From NCBI GenBank assembly GCA_963833195.1, contig CAWHXF010000027.1, forward strand, positions 2,046,001-2,110,000: a stretch of DNA of 64,000 bases. Reading direction: 5' to 3'. Under the pieces are notes generated by a model that ran no database searches, was not told the origin of the DNA, and saw nothing but the letters and a program-made list of their open reading frames with translations. Both the position numbers and the translations under genes were made by a program. Shown one piece after another: positions 32,285 through 40,893 of this stretch (positions within the stretch are counted from its first letter, which is position 1; each line of letters starts with the position of its first letter). Origin of the DNA: Granulosicoccus sp963833195. GTDB lineage: Bacteria > Pseudomonadota > Gammaproteobacteria > Granulosicoccales > Granulosicoccaceae.

Positions 32285-33430
32285 TCACGCCCTGCGGGTC
32301 GCATCGTCCCCTTCGGCCGCCTCGGTGGCCTCGTAGGCCGCGACGATGCGCTGCACGAGGGGGTGGCGCACCACGTCGGCCGCGGTGAACTGGCAGAAGC
32401 CGATGCCGTCGACGCCGCGCAGCACGCCCTGCACGTGCTTCAACCCCGAGAGCTGGTGCTTGGGCAGGTCCACCTGCGAGGTGTCGCCCGTCACGACCGC
32501 GGACGAGCCGAAGCCGATGCGCGTCAGGAACATCTTCATCTGCTCGACGGTGGTGTTCTGCGCCTCGTCCATGATGACGAACGAGTGGTTGAGCGTGCGG
32601 CCGCGCATGTAGGCGAGCGGTGCGATCTCGATGACGTTGCGCTCGACGAGCTTGCCCACGCGCTCGATGCCCAGGAACTCGTAGAGCGCGTCGTAGATCG
32701 GGCGCAGGTAGGGATCGACTTTCTGCATCATGTCGCCGGGCAGGAAACCCAGGCGCTCGCCGGCCTCCACCGCCGGCCGCACCAGCACGAGCCGCTGCAC
32801 GCGATCGGTCTCCAGGGCCTCCACCGCGCAGGCCACGGCCAGGAAGGTCTTGCCCGTCCCGGCGGGGCCGATGCCGAAGGTCAGGTCCCGGTCCTTCACG
32901 CTCTGGACGTAGTCGATCTGGCGCGGGCCGCGGCACTGGATGGCGACGCGGCGCGTCTTGATCACGAGGCTTGCGGGAGCGGCCGCCGACGGCGCGGGCT
33001 CCTGCGCGTCCGCGGCGTCGCCGCGCGCTCCGGCGACGGCGCGCGCGGCGTTCTCGGCAGCCGCCATGGGGGCGTCCGGCAGGCGTACGCCGGCGGGCTC
33101 GGCCGCGGCCGACGAGCCGGTCTCGCCGCGGTCCGCCAGTCGCGCCCGGCCGCGCTCGGCGATGCCTTCGAGCCCGGCGTCCTGCAACGCCAGATGCACC
33201 GATTCGGGTGTCAGCTGTTCGTTCTCGGTCAAGGCGTAGAGGTGATCGACGAGGTGGCGCGCGAGCTCGACGGGCGCGGGATCGCCGCCGATGCGGAAAC
33301 GGTCGCCGCGGTTGCCGATGTCGACGCCCAAGCGCCGCTCGATCTGCTTCAGGTGCTCGTCGAACTGTCCGCAGAGGTTCGCGAGGCGCGCGTTGTCGGC
33401 GGGCTCGACCTGGAAGACGAGCTCGCTCAC
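32285..33430 (-). CDS. ybeZ: PhoH-like ATPase YbeZ
   Basis: A 381-residue PhoH-family ATPase, partner of YbeY. Walker A GIGPAGTGKTFLAVACAVEA, the motif LVLVRPAVEAGERLGFLPGD and Walker B FVIMDEAQNTTVEQMKMFLT are clear. The N-terminal 80 residues form the KH-like PhoH N-domain (ANLCGQFDEHLKQIERRLGV). An Ala-rich variable linker lies at about residues 95-155, longer than in E. coli. The GTG at 33430 (SELVFQVEPADN) begins the conserved region. First gene of the cluster in this window; miaB, its usual neighbour, is not here. Confidence 0.92.
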   Translation of the reverse strand: MSELVFQVEPADNARLANLCGQFDEHLKQIERRLGVDIGNRGDRFRIGGDPAPVELARHLVDHLYALTENEQLTPESVHLALQDAGLEGIAERGRARLADRGETGSSAAAEPAGVRLPDAPMAAAENAARAVAGARGDAADAQEPAPSAAAPASLVIKTRRVAIQCRGPRQIDYVQSVKDRDLTFGIGPAGTGKTFLAVACAVEALETDRVQRLVLVRPAVEAGERLGFLPGDMMQKVDPYLRPIYDALYEFLGIERVGKLVERNVIEIAPLAYMRGRTLNHSFVIMDEAQNTTVEQMKMFLTRIGFGSSAVVTGDTSQVDLPKHQLSGLKHVQGVLRGVDGIGFCQFTAADVVRHPLVQRIVAAYEATEAAEGDDATRRA

Positions 33431-33744
33431 GAGAGGGGCGAGCCGGGGACGGTGGCCAAGGCGGTCAACGGTGGTGGTAACGGGATCCTGGGGGGCGGCC
33501 GAGCCTACACGCTCGTCGATGGCGCCGCAGCGACGCTCCGGCGACGCCGCAGGACATGCACGCCGCCCCCGGGGAGCGATGGCACGCCGAACGGGAAATG
33601 GCACGGAAGGCGCATTGGCACACGAAACGGAAAACTTTTTCCATCTTCCGCTCGAACGTCGTGGATGACGCGCCGAAGAACGATAAACTTTTTCTCTAGT
33701 CGACGCGTCGTCGATGCCCTTTCCAGCCATCAGGGAGCCCTGCC
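33431..33744. promoter_or_regulatory. 314-base divergent region upstream of ybeZ and the cys operon
   Basis: No gene seen. Its right half is much AT-richer than the rest of the window. A 16-base pattern AACG-NN-AAACTTTTTC occurs twice, at 33626-33641 and 33679-33694, 53 bases apart (about five helical turns). The first copy lies within a near-palindrome GGAAAACTTTTTCC (33629-33642). The copies end about 50 bases before the cysD start, a reasonable place for promoter or operator. AGGGAG at 33732-33737 is the ribosome site for GTG 33745. Confidence 0.5.
33626..33694. repeat. Two copies of an AT-rich 16-mer, candidate operator
   Basis: AACGGAAAACTTTTTC (33626-33641) and AACGATAAACTTTTTC (33679-33694) agree at 14 of 16 positions in a GC-rich genome. 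Spacing of 53 bases puts them on the same DNA face. They could bind a regulator of the sulfate-activation operon or of ybeZ; the helix-turn-helix domain fused to CysD is a tempting candidate, but this is inference. Confidence 0.5.
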
Positions 33745-34998
33745 GTGGCCCAGTCCGTGGACGAACTGAACGAGGCGCGCCGCCGCGCCGTGGAGCTGCG
33801 CCTGGAGGGGCGCACCGTGCGCGCAACCGCCGAGGCGACCGGCCTCAGCGCGCCGACCGTCACCGCCGCCGTCAAGGCGTACAAGGACGGTGGCTGGGAC
33901 GCGGTGCCCGTGGCACCGCGCGGACGCCGTCCGGCGCAGGCCGATCGACACGCGGACGCGGCCAACGAGGCGGTCAACGAGGCGGTGAACGAGGCGGTCA
34001 ACGGGGCCGTCGACGCGGTGGTCGACGAGGCGACGGCCGATGTGGCGCCGCTCGCGGACGCGGGCCCCGATCCGATGTCCGCCGAAGCGCTGCTCGCCCG
34101 GCCGCTCACGCACCTGGAGCGGCTCGAGGCCGAGAGCATCCACATCATGCGCGAGGTGGTGGCCGAGGCCGACAACCCCGTGATGCTGTACTCGATCGGC
34201 AAGGACAGCGCGGTGATGCTGCACCTGGCGCGCAAGGCCTTCTTCCCGGCACCACCGCCCTTCCCGCTGCTGCACGTCGACACGACCTGGAAGTTCCGGG
34301 CGATGTACGAGTTCAGGGACTCCATCGTCAAGGACTACGGGCTGGAGCTGCTCGCGCACACCAACCCCGAGGGGCTCGCCCAGGGCGTCAACCCGTTCAC
34401 GCACGGCTCGGGCCTGCACACCGACATCATGAAGACCGAAGCGCTGAAGCAGGCGCTCGACAAGCACGGCTTCGACATCGCCTTCGGCGGCGCACGCCGC
34501 GACGAGGAGAAGTCGCGCGCCAAGGAGCGCGTGTTCAGCTTCCGCACCAGCGAGCACCGCTGGGAGCCGAAGGCGCAGCGTCCGGAGCTGTGGCGGCTCT
34601 ACAACGCGAGGAAGCGCCGCGGCGAGAGCATCCGCGCGTTCCCGATCAGCAACTGGACCGAGCTCGACGTGTGGCAGTACATCCACCGCGAGAACATCCC
34701 GATCGTGCCGCTGTACTTCGCCGCGAAACGCCCGGTCGTGCACCGCGACGGACAGCTCATCATGGTGGACGACGAACGCATGCCGCTGCACCCGGGCGAG
34801 GTCCCCGAGATGCGCAGCGTGCGCTTCCGCACCCTGGGCTGCTATCCGCTCACGGGCGCGGTGGAGTCCGAGGCGACCACGCTCGTGGACGTCATTCGCG
34901 AGATGCTGCTGGCCAGGAGCAGCGAGCGCTCGGGGCGGTTGATCGACCACGACGCCGCCGCGTCGATGGAGAAGAAGAAGCAGGAGGGGTACTTCTGA
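33745..34998 (+). CDS. cysD: Helix-turn-helix domain fused to sulfate adenylyltransferase subunit CysD
   Basis: A 417-residue protein; ordinary CysD is about 300. Residues 111-417 are a complete CysD: MLYSIGKDSAVMLHLARKAF (PP-loop), HVDTTWKFRAMYEFRD, FGGARRDEEKSRAKERVFSF, and the C-terminal EKKKQEGYF. Residues 1-62 form a helix-turn-helix of the transposase/regulator type (RRRAVELRLEGRTVRATAEA, then TGLSAPTVTAAVKAYKDGGW and RGRRP). Residues 63-110 are a repetitive linker with NEAV repeats. GTG 33745 has an AGGGAG ribosome site 7 bases upstream; an internal ATG at 34075 lacks one. CysD with CysN makes adenylylsulfate from sulfate and ATP. The fused domain could couple the enzyme to DNA binding. 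The stop overlaps cysNC (TGATG). Confidence 0.9.
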   Translation: MAQSVDELNEARRRAVELRLEGRTVRATAEATGLSAPTVTAAVKAYKDGGWDAVPVAPRGRRPAQADRHADAANEAVNEAVNEAVNGAVDAVVDEATADVAPLADAGPDPMSAEALLARPLTHLERLEAESIHIMREVVAEADNPVMLYSIGKDSAVMLHLARKAFFPAPPPFPLLHVDTTWKFRAMYEFRDSIVKDYGLELLAHTNPEGLAQGVNPFTHGSGLHTDIMKTEALKQALDKHGFDIAFGGARRDEEKSRAKERVFSFRTSEHRWEPKAQRPELWRLYNARKRRGESIRAFPISNWTELDVWQYIHRENIPIVPLYFAAKRPVVHRDGQLIMVDDERMPLHPGEVPEMRSVRFRTLGCYPLTGAVESEATTLVDVIREMLLARSSERSGRLIDHDAAASMEKKKQEGYF

Positions 34999-36962
34999 TG
35001 GCACACACGAACGCGGCCCTCGCGGGCACGATGCAGGACGAGTCCGATGCGCTCATCGCGGGCGACATCGAGGGCTACCTCGCGCGCCACGAGAACAAGA
35101 GCCTGCTGCGCTTCATCACGTGCGGCAGCGTCGACGACGGCAAGAGCACGCTGATCGGGCGTCTGCTGTACGAGTCCAAGACCCTCTTCGAGGACCAGCT
35201 CGCGAGCGTCGAGGCCGAGAGCAAGCGCTGGGGCACGCAAGGCGGCACGATCGATCTCGCGCTGCTCGTCGACGGCCTGGCCGCCGAGCGCGAGCAGGGC
35301 ATCACCATCGACGTCGCGTACCGCTTCTTCTCCACGGATCGGCGGAAATTCATCGTCGCCGACACGCCCGGCCACGAGCAGTACACGCGGAACATGGTCA
35401 CGGGCGCCTCCACCGCGGACGCCGCCATCATCCTGTGCGACGCGCGCCACGGCATCCTCACCCAAACGCGCAGGCACTCGTTCATCGCCTCCCTGCTGGG
35501 CATCCGGCACGTGGTGCTGGCCGTGAACAAGATGGATCTCGTGCGCTTCGACGAGACCGTGCACGATCGCATCACCGAGCAGTACCGGGAGTTCGCGCAC
35601 GGGCTCGGCATCGAGCACGTCACCGCCATCCCGATGTCCGCGCTCGACGGCGACAACATCACCGCGCCGTCGGCGCGCATGCCCTGGTACCACGGGCCCA
35701 CGCTGCTGTCGTGGCTGGAGACGGTGAAGGTCGACACCGAGCGGCTGCGCACCGAAGCCTTCCGCATGCCGGTGCAGTGGGTGAACCGCCCGAACCTCGA
35801 TTTTCGCGGCTACGCCGGCACGGTCGTGGCCGGCACGATCGGCCCCGGCGACGCCGTGCGCGTGCAGCCCTCGGGTCGCACCAGCACCGTGGCGCGGGTC
35901 GTCACCCTGGACGGGGACCTGGAGCGCGCCGTGGCGGGTCAGGCCGTCACGCTGACCCTGGCCGACGAGATCGACGCATCGCGCGGCGACGTGCTGTCCT
36001 CGGGGGACGATGCGGCGGGCGCGGCCGACCAGTTCGAGACGAGCATCGTGTGGATGCACGACGACGCGCTGCTGCCCGGGCGTCCGTATCTGCTGAAGAT
36101 CGGTGCTCTGACGGTGACGGCGACGGTCACGGCCATCAAGCACGAGACCAACGTCAACACGATGGAGCACACCGCGGCGAAGACCCTCGCGCTGAACGCC
36201 ATCGGCACCTGCAACCTGAAGACCGATCGGCCCATCCCGTTCGACGCCTACGCGACGAGCCGCGACATGGGCGGCTTCATCCTGATCGACAGGCTCACGA
36301 ACGCGACCGTGGGCGCCGGCATGCTGCACTTCGCGCTGCGCCGTTCGGACAACATCCACCTGCAGGCCGTGGACGTCGACAAGGGCGCACGCGCCACCGC
36401 CAAGAACCAGCGGCCGGGCGTGGTGTGGTTCACCGGCCTGTCCGGCGCGGGCAAGTCCACCATCGCGAACCTCGTGGAGAAGAAGCTCGCGGCGCTCGGC
36501 CACCACACCTACCTGCTCGACGGCGACAACGTGCGCCACGGCCTGAACAAGGACCTCGGGTTCACCGATGCGGACCGGGTCGAGAACATCCGCCGCATCG
36601 GCGAGGTGGCCGCGCTCATGGTGGATGCGGGCCTCATCGTGCTGACCGCGTTCATCTCGCCGTTCCGTTCGGAACGCGCGCTCGCCCGCTCGCTCGTGGG
36701 CGAGGGCGAGTTCGTCGAGACCTTCGTCGAGACGCCGCTGTCGGTGGCCGAGGAGCGCGATCCGAAGGGGCTCTACAAGAAGGCCCGGCGCGGGGACCTG
36801 CGGAACTTCACGGGCATCGACTCGCCCTACGAGGCGCCGGAGTCGCCCGAGATCCTGGTCGACACCTCGGCGATGAGCGCCGAGCAGGCCGCCGAGCGCG
36901 TGGTGGCGGAGCTCAGGAAGCGCGGCATGCTGGAAGCGCCCGCGGAAGCCCCTGCCGACTGA
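34998..36962 (+). CDS. cysNC: Bifunctional CysN/CysC: sulfate adenylyltransferase GTPase and APS kinase
   Basis: A 654-residue fusion. The N-terminal GTPase has G1 CGSVDDGKSTLIGRLLYESK, G3 DTPGHEQYTRNM and G4 NKMD, followed by EF-Tu-like beta domains. From about residue 465 comes the APS kinase, with Walker A WFTGLSGAGKSTIANLVEKK, DGDNVRHGLNKDLGF and the phosphoserine-like site in FISPFRSER. GTP hydrolysis drives APS formation by CysD, and the kinase makes PAPS. PAPS serves assimilation or sulfotransferases (one such gene lies at 17.4 kb). Starts inside the cysD stop codon context, so tightly coupled. Confidence 0.95.
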   Translation: MAHTNAALAGTMQDESDALIAGDIEGYLARHENKSLLRFITCGSVDDGKSTLIGRLLYESKTLFEDQLASVEAESKRWGTQGGTIDLALLVDGLAAEREQGITIDVAYRFFSTDRRKFIVADTPGHEQYTRNMVTGASTADAAIILCDARHGILTQTRRHSFIASLLGIRHVVLAVNKMDLVRFDETVHDRITEQYREFAHGLGIEHVTAIPMSALDGDNITAPSARMPWYHGPTLLSWLETVKVDTERLRTEAFRMPVQWVNRPNLDFRGYAGTVVAGTIGPGDAVRVQPSGRTSTVARVVTLDGDLERAVAGQAVTLTLADEIDASRGDVLSSGDDAAGAADQFETSIVWMHDDALLPGRPYLLKIGALTVTATVTAIKHETNVNTMEHTAAKTLALNAIGTCNLKTDRPIPFDAYATSRDMGGFILIDRLTNATVGAGMLHFALRRSDNIHLQAVDVDKGARATAKNQRPGVVWFTGLSGAGKSTIANLVEKKLAALGHHTYLLDGDNVRHGLNKDLGFTDADRVENIRRIGEVAALMVDAGLIVLTAFISPFRSERALARSLVGEGEFVETFVETPLSVAEERDPKGLYKKARRGDLRNFTGIDSPYEAPESPEILVDTSAMSAEQAAERVVAELRKRGMLEAPAEAPAD

Positions 36963-37016
36963 TGCCGGGCGGCTGGTAGGGTGCTCCCGGTCCTCCCGTG
37001 GCCGGAGCCCCTGCCC

Positions 37017-37943
37017 ATGCGTCGCCTGATCATCGATACCGACACCGCCTCCGACGACGCGGTCGCGCTCATGATGGCCTTCTCCCGTCCGGACGTGACG
37101 GTCGAGGCCATCACGATGGTGGCGGGCAACGTCGCGCTCGCGCAGGCGAGCGTGAACGCACGCTTCACGGTCGAGCTCTGCGGGCGCGACGTGCCCGTGC
37201 ACGAGGGCTGCGACCGGCCCTGGCTGCGCGAACCCGCACCGGCCGACTGGTTCCACGGTGCGGACGGCATGGGGGACGTCGGGTATCCCGCGCCCGCCGC
37301 GCCCGCGGCTCCGGGCCACGCCGCGGCGGAGCTCGTCAATCGCTTCTCGCGCGAGCCCGGCGAGATCGAGCTCGTCACCCTCGGGCCGCTCACCAACGTG
37401 GCGACCGCTCTCGCGCTGGACCCCGCCATGGCGTCGCACGTGAAGCGCTGCTGGATCATGGGCGGCGCGGCCTGCACGCACGGCAACGTCACCGCGGCCG
37501 CCGAGTACAACATCTGGTGCGACCCGGAGGCGGCGAAGAAGGTGCTGGATTCCGGCATGGACATCGTCATGCTCGGCTGGGAGCTGTCGTGCGGGGCGGC
37601 GACGCTCGATGCCGACGAGATGGCATCGGTGCGGGCCATCGGCACCGCGCTCGCGATCGTCGCCATGGACGCGAACCGCACCGCGTTCGAGGCCGTGCAG
37701 CGTTTGCAGGGGCAGCACGGGCTCGCGCTCGCGGACCCCGTCGCCATGGCCGTGGTGCTCGACGAGTCCATCGCCACGGTGCGCTCGCGCCACCGCGTCG
37801 ACGTGGCCACTGGAGACGAGCTGGTGCGCGGCATGACCGTGGTGGACAGGCTCGGCACGTCGGGCCGGGCCGCCAACGCGGAGGTCGTGTTCGAGATCGA
37901 CGCGGCGCGCTGGAAGGCGCTGCTGCGGGAGTGCCTGTCCTGA
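37017..37943 (+). CDS. Inosine/uridine-preferring nucleoside hydrolase family protein
   Basis: A 308-residue nucleoside hydrolase that cleaves the N-glycosidic bond of nucleosides. The calcium-binding N-terminus RRLIIDTDTASDDAVALMMA is intact. VTLGPLTNVATALALDP, GGAACTHGNVTAAAEYNIWC and the late LADPVAMAVVLD (with the catalytic-region Asp) follow. The ATG at 37017 begins the conserved DTDxxxDD region at once; upstream in-frame residues are not homologous. It follows cysNC by 54 bases. Nucleoside specificity cannot be told. It converges with the next gene, the stop codons touching (TGATCA). Confidence 0.9.
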   Translation: MRRLIIDTDTASDDAVALMMAFSRPDVTVEAITMVAGNVALAQASVNARFTVELCGRDVPVHEGCDRPWLREPAPADWFHGADGMGDVGYPAPAAPAAPGHAAAELVNRFSREPGEIELVTLGPLTNVATALALDPAMASHVKRCWIMGGAACTHGNVTAAAEYNIWCDPEAAKKVLDSGMDIVMLGWELSCGAATLDADEMASVRAIGTALAIVAMDANRTAFEAVQRLQGQHGLALADPVAMAVVLDESIATVRSRHRVDVATGDELVRGMTVVDRLGTSGRAANAEVVFEIDAARWKALLRECLS

Positions 37944-38672
37944 TCAGTCGCGCTCGCGCCGCGTGTCGTACCAGGTGCGGGTCAGACGCTTGCTGCGCAG
38001 CGCACCGGGCACGAACACCGTCGCGGCCTGTCGGGCGAGCTCCCCGGGGCCGTACCAGTCGAGCTTCCTGACCGACGTGCGGATGGGCGCCACGTCCAGC
38101 ACCTCGAAGCGCATGCCGCGCTCCCTGCCCCAGCGCTTGAGCGCGCGCGACAGGTAGATCTCCTCCCCCGCGTAGACCCGCTCGTCGAAGCCGCCGATGT
38201 CCTCGAACGCATCCCTGCGGGCGTACACGAAGCAGCCCGCGGCGAGCTTCAGCGTGGTGCCGATGCGGTTCCAGAAGTCGATGCCGCGGCGCGCGCCGCG
38301 CGAGACGGGCCGGTCGGGGGCGATGGTCGAGCCGCCGCCGACGACGCGTCCGGTGGCGAGCCTGTCGAGCGCCGCGCCGAGCAGCACGTCGTTGACCAGC
38401 GTGTCGGCGTCGACGAACACCAGCGCCTCGCCGGTGGCGGCACGGGCGCCCGCGTTGCGCGCGCTCGCGATGCGATTCACCGGCTCGAACACCACCGTCG
38501 CCCCGCCTTCGCGCGCGATCTCGGCGGTGGCGTCGCTGGAGTTGTTGTCGACGACCACGAGCTTGCCGGCATGGCGCCCGTGCACCGCGCTCATCGCGCC
38601 GCGAGCCGCCTCCAGCGTCTTCCCGAGGAAGGCGGCCTCGTTCCAGGCCGGTATCACGAGGGTGTAGTCCAT
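37944..38672 (-). CDS. GT2 family glycosyltransferase
   Basis: A 242-residue GT-A fold glycosyltransferase: YTLVIPAWNEAAFLGKTLEA, VVVDNNSSDATAEIA, RNAGARAATGEALVFVDADT (DXD), and EDIGGFDERVYAGEEIYLSRAL. No membrane segment, so probably cytosolic. The sugar donor and acceptor are unknown. It stands between nucleoside hydrolase and the betaine transporter genes and does not belong to either by context. Confidence 0.85.
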   Translation of the reverse strand: MDYTLVIPAWNEAAFLGKTLEAARGAMSAVHGRHAGKLVVVDNNSSDATAEIAREGGATVVFEPVNRIASARNAGARAATGEALVFVDADTLVNDVLLGAALDRLATGRVVGGGSTIAPDRPVSRGARRGIDFWNRIGTTLKLAAGCFVYARRDAFEDIGGFDERVYAGEEIYLSRALKRWGRERGMRFEVLDVAPIRTSVRKLDWYGPGELARQAATVFVPGALRSKRLTRTWYDTRRERD

Positions 38673-38733
38673 CGGCGCAGTCTGATCGCCGACGCGTGCG
38701 GGGTTCGGCCGGCGGCAACAATGACGCGGGGCC

Positions 38734-39861
38734 TCAGGCGGTCATGGGCGGGTGCAGCGTCTCGCGCCGCACCATGGCGGACACCGTGCGGTCCAGGCCC
38801 ACGTGACCGATGCAGCTGCCGTCGGTGTCGAGCACGTTGGCCACGCGCACGTTCGCCTCGCTCATCGCGCGCGCGGCGGCCTCGAGCTGCGTGCCGCGGC
38901 CGAGCTCCAGCTTCGCGCCGGCGTCGGGCCCGGGCTCCATGACGCTCTCGATCAGCACCACCCGGCCGCGGTTGACGTCCTTGACGAAGTTCTCGATGTA
39001 GCCGTCGGCGGGCCGCAGCACGATGTCCTGACCCGTGCCCTGCTGGATGATCTCGCCGTCGCGCAGGATGGCGATGCGGTCCCCGAGCCGCAGCGCCTCG
39101 TCCAGGTCGTGCGTGATGAAGACGATGGTCTTGTGCAGCTCCTGCTGCAGGTCGAGCAGGATCGTCTGCATGTCCATGCGGATCAGCGGGTCCAGCGCGC
39201 TGAACGCCTCGTCCATGAGCAGCAGCGGCGCATCGTTCGCGAGCGCCCGGGCGAGGCCCACCCGCTGCTGCATGCCGCCCGACAACTGGTTCGGGTAGTT
39301 GTCCTCGAAGCCCGACAGCCCCACCCGATCGATCCAGTGACGGGCGGATTCGTCGCGCTTGTTCTTCTCCACGCCCTGGATCTCGAGCCCGTACACGACG
39401 TTGTCGACGACCGTGCGGTGCGGCAGCAGCGCGAACTTCTGGAACACCATGGCGGTGCTGTGCCGGCGGAACTCGCGCAGCTCGCGCTTGTTCATGACGC
39501 AGACATCCTGCCCGCCGACCAGCATCTCTCCCGCGGTGGGGTCTATCAGCCTGTTGATGTGCCGGATCAGCGTGGACTTGCCCGAGCCCGACAGGCCCAT
39601 CACGACCTGGATGGAACCCGCGGGCATCGTCAGGTTGATGTCCTTCAGCCCGAGCACGTGGCCGTGACGCTCCTGCAGCTCGGTCTTGGTCAGCCCGCCC
39701 TTGACGGCCTCGACGAAGTCCGCGCCGCGCGGGCCGAAGATCTTGTAGAGCCCGCGCACGTCGATGTCGACGGCCGCGCCGTCGGCGCGCGCGACCGATC
39801 CGGCCTTCGCCTCCGGTGCCTCGTCGACCAGGGTGCCGGCCCTCATCGCGTCAGTTGCCAT
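38734..39861 (-). CDS. proV: Glycine betaine/proline-type ABC transporter ATPase
   Basis: A 375-residue ABC ATPase of the ProV/OpuAA type. Walker A GLSGSGKSTLIRHINRLIDP, Q-loop VFQKFALLPHRTV, signature NQLSGGMQQRVGLARALA, Walker B LLLMDEAFSALDP, then C-terminal CBS-like domain (VNRGRVVLIESVMEP to the end), which senses ionic strength in OpuA. The ATG at 39861 overlaps proW by 11 bases. Together with ProW and two periplasmic binding proteins it imports compatible solutes, supporting a salty habitat. Confidence 0.92.
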   Translation of the reverse strand: MATDAMRAGTLVDEAPEAKAGSVARADGAAVDIDVRGLYKIFGPRGADFVEAVKGGLTKTELQERHGHVLGLKDINLTMPAGSIQVVMGLSGSGKSTLIRHINRLIDPTAGEMLVGGQDVCVMNKRELREFRRHSTAMVFQKFALLPHRTVVDNVVYGLEIQGVEKNKRDESARHWIDRVGLSGFEDNYPNQLSGGMQQRVGLARALANDAPLLLMDEAFSALDPLIRMDMQTILLDLQQELHKTIVFITHDLDEALRLGDRIAILRDGEIIQQGTGQDIVLRPADGYIENFVKDVNRGRVVLIESVMEPGPDAGAKLELGRGTQLEAAARAMSEANVRVANVLDTDGSCIGHVGLDRTVSAMVRRETLHPPMTA

Positions 39862-40744
39862 GGACCGTCTCCGAGTGGGCCTGCAGGCGCTTGCCGTAGG
39901 CTTGGCTGGCACGATCGAAGATGATCGCGATGCCGACGATGGCGAGCCCGTTGAACGCGCCGAGCGTGAAGTACTGGTTGTTGATCGCCTGCAGCACGGG
40001 CTGTCCCAATCCCTTCACGCCGATCATCGAGGTGATGACGACGAGGGCCAGCGCCATCATGATGGTCTGGTTGATGCCCGCCATGATCGTCGGCATGGCG
40101 AGCGGTATCTGGACGTTCTTCATGCGCTGCCAGCCGGAGGCGCCGAACGCGTCGGCCGCTTCCAGCACCTCCTTGTCGACCAGGCGTATGCCGAGGTTCG
40201 TCAGCCGGATGATCGGCGGGATGGCGTACACCACGACCGCCACCAGCCCGGGGATGCGGCCGATGCCGAACAGCATGACCACGGGAATGAGGTAGACGAA
40301 GCCGGGCATCGTCTGCATGACGTCCAGCACCGGCGTGACGATGCGCTGCACGGTGTCGGACTTCGACATGGCGATGCCGACGGGTATGCCGATCACGATG
40401 GAAACCAGCGTGCACACGAACATCATCGAGATGGTGCGCATGGTGTCGTCCCACATGTCGAAGTAGCCGATCAGCAACAGCGTGAGCGCCGTGCCGATGG
40501 TGATCTTCCAGCTACGGCTGCCGAGCCACACGAAGGCCGTGATGCCGAGCAGCACCAGCGGCCAGGGAGAATCCAGCAACAGCTTCTCCGACCAGATCAG
40601 CATCGCCTGTATCGGATCGAACAGCGCCTCGATGGCGTCGCCGTGTTCGCGCGTCCAGGCGCGGAAGCCGCCGTCTATCGCCTTCTTGAGCTCGCGCAGG
40701 GAATCCCGGTCCATCGCCGGGAACTCGTCCAGCCATTCGGCCAT
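39851..40744 (-). CDS. proW: Glycine betaine/proline-type ABC transporter permease
   Basis: A 297-residue permease. A long N-terminal cytoplasmic helix region (AMDRDSLRELKKAIDGGFRA) precedes about six to seven membrane segments. The EAA loop reads EAADAFGASGWQRMKNVQIPLAMPTI and contacts the ATPase. HDTMRTISMMFVC-like DDTMRTISMMFVCTLVSIVIG matches the ProW/OpuAB family. It lies downstream of the two binding-protein genes and a hairpin, upstream of proV with overlap. Confidence 0.92.
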   Translation of the reverse strand: MAEWLDEFPAMDRDSLRELKKAIDGGFRAWTREHGDAIEALFDPIQAMLIWSEKLLLDSPWPLVLLGITAFVWLGSRSWKITIGTALTLLLIGYFDMWDDTMRTISMMFVCTLVSIVIGIPVGIAMSKSDTVQRIVTPVLDVMQTMPGFVYLIPVVMLFGIGRIPGLVAVVVYAIPPIIRLTNLGIRLVDKEVLEAADAFGASGWQRMKNVQIPLAMPTIMAGINQTIMMALALVVITSMIGVKGLGQPVLQAINNQYFTLGAFNGLAIVGIAIIFDRASQAYGKRLQAHSETVHGN

Positions 40745-40838
40745 GGGTCAGATGCTCGTCGATGTGTTCGCAAGGAAGGGGTCGGTGCGGGCCCGCGCCC
40801 CGGGAAGAGGTCGGTGCGGGTCCGTATCCCGCATACGC

Positions 40839-40862
40839 GAAAGGCGGCCGGAGCCGCCTTTC
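40839..40862. terminator. Hairpin between second binding-protein gene and proW
   Basis: GAAAGGCGGC (40839-40848) pairs with GCCGCCTTTC (40853-40862) around a 4-base loop, directly after the binding-protein stop at 40894 on the minus strand. No long T tract follows on that strand, so it is more likely an mRNA stabiliser or partial attenuator that favours binding-protein over permease synthesis. Confidence 0.65.
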
Positions 40863-40893
40863 GGGACGTGCGTTTCAGATCGCGCCGGCGCTC

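Noticed and set aside
34075..34998. Ordinary CysD starting at internal ATG 34075, with the HTH as a separate gene
   Set aside because: There is no stop codon between the domains and no ribosome site before 34075, while GTG 33745 has AGGGAG at good spacing.
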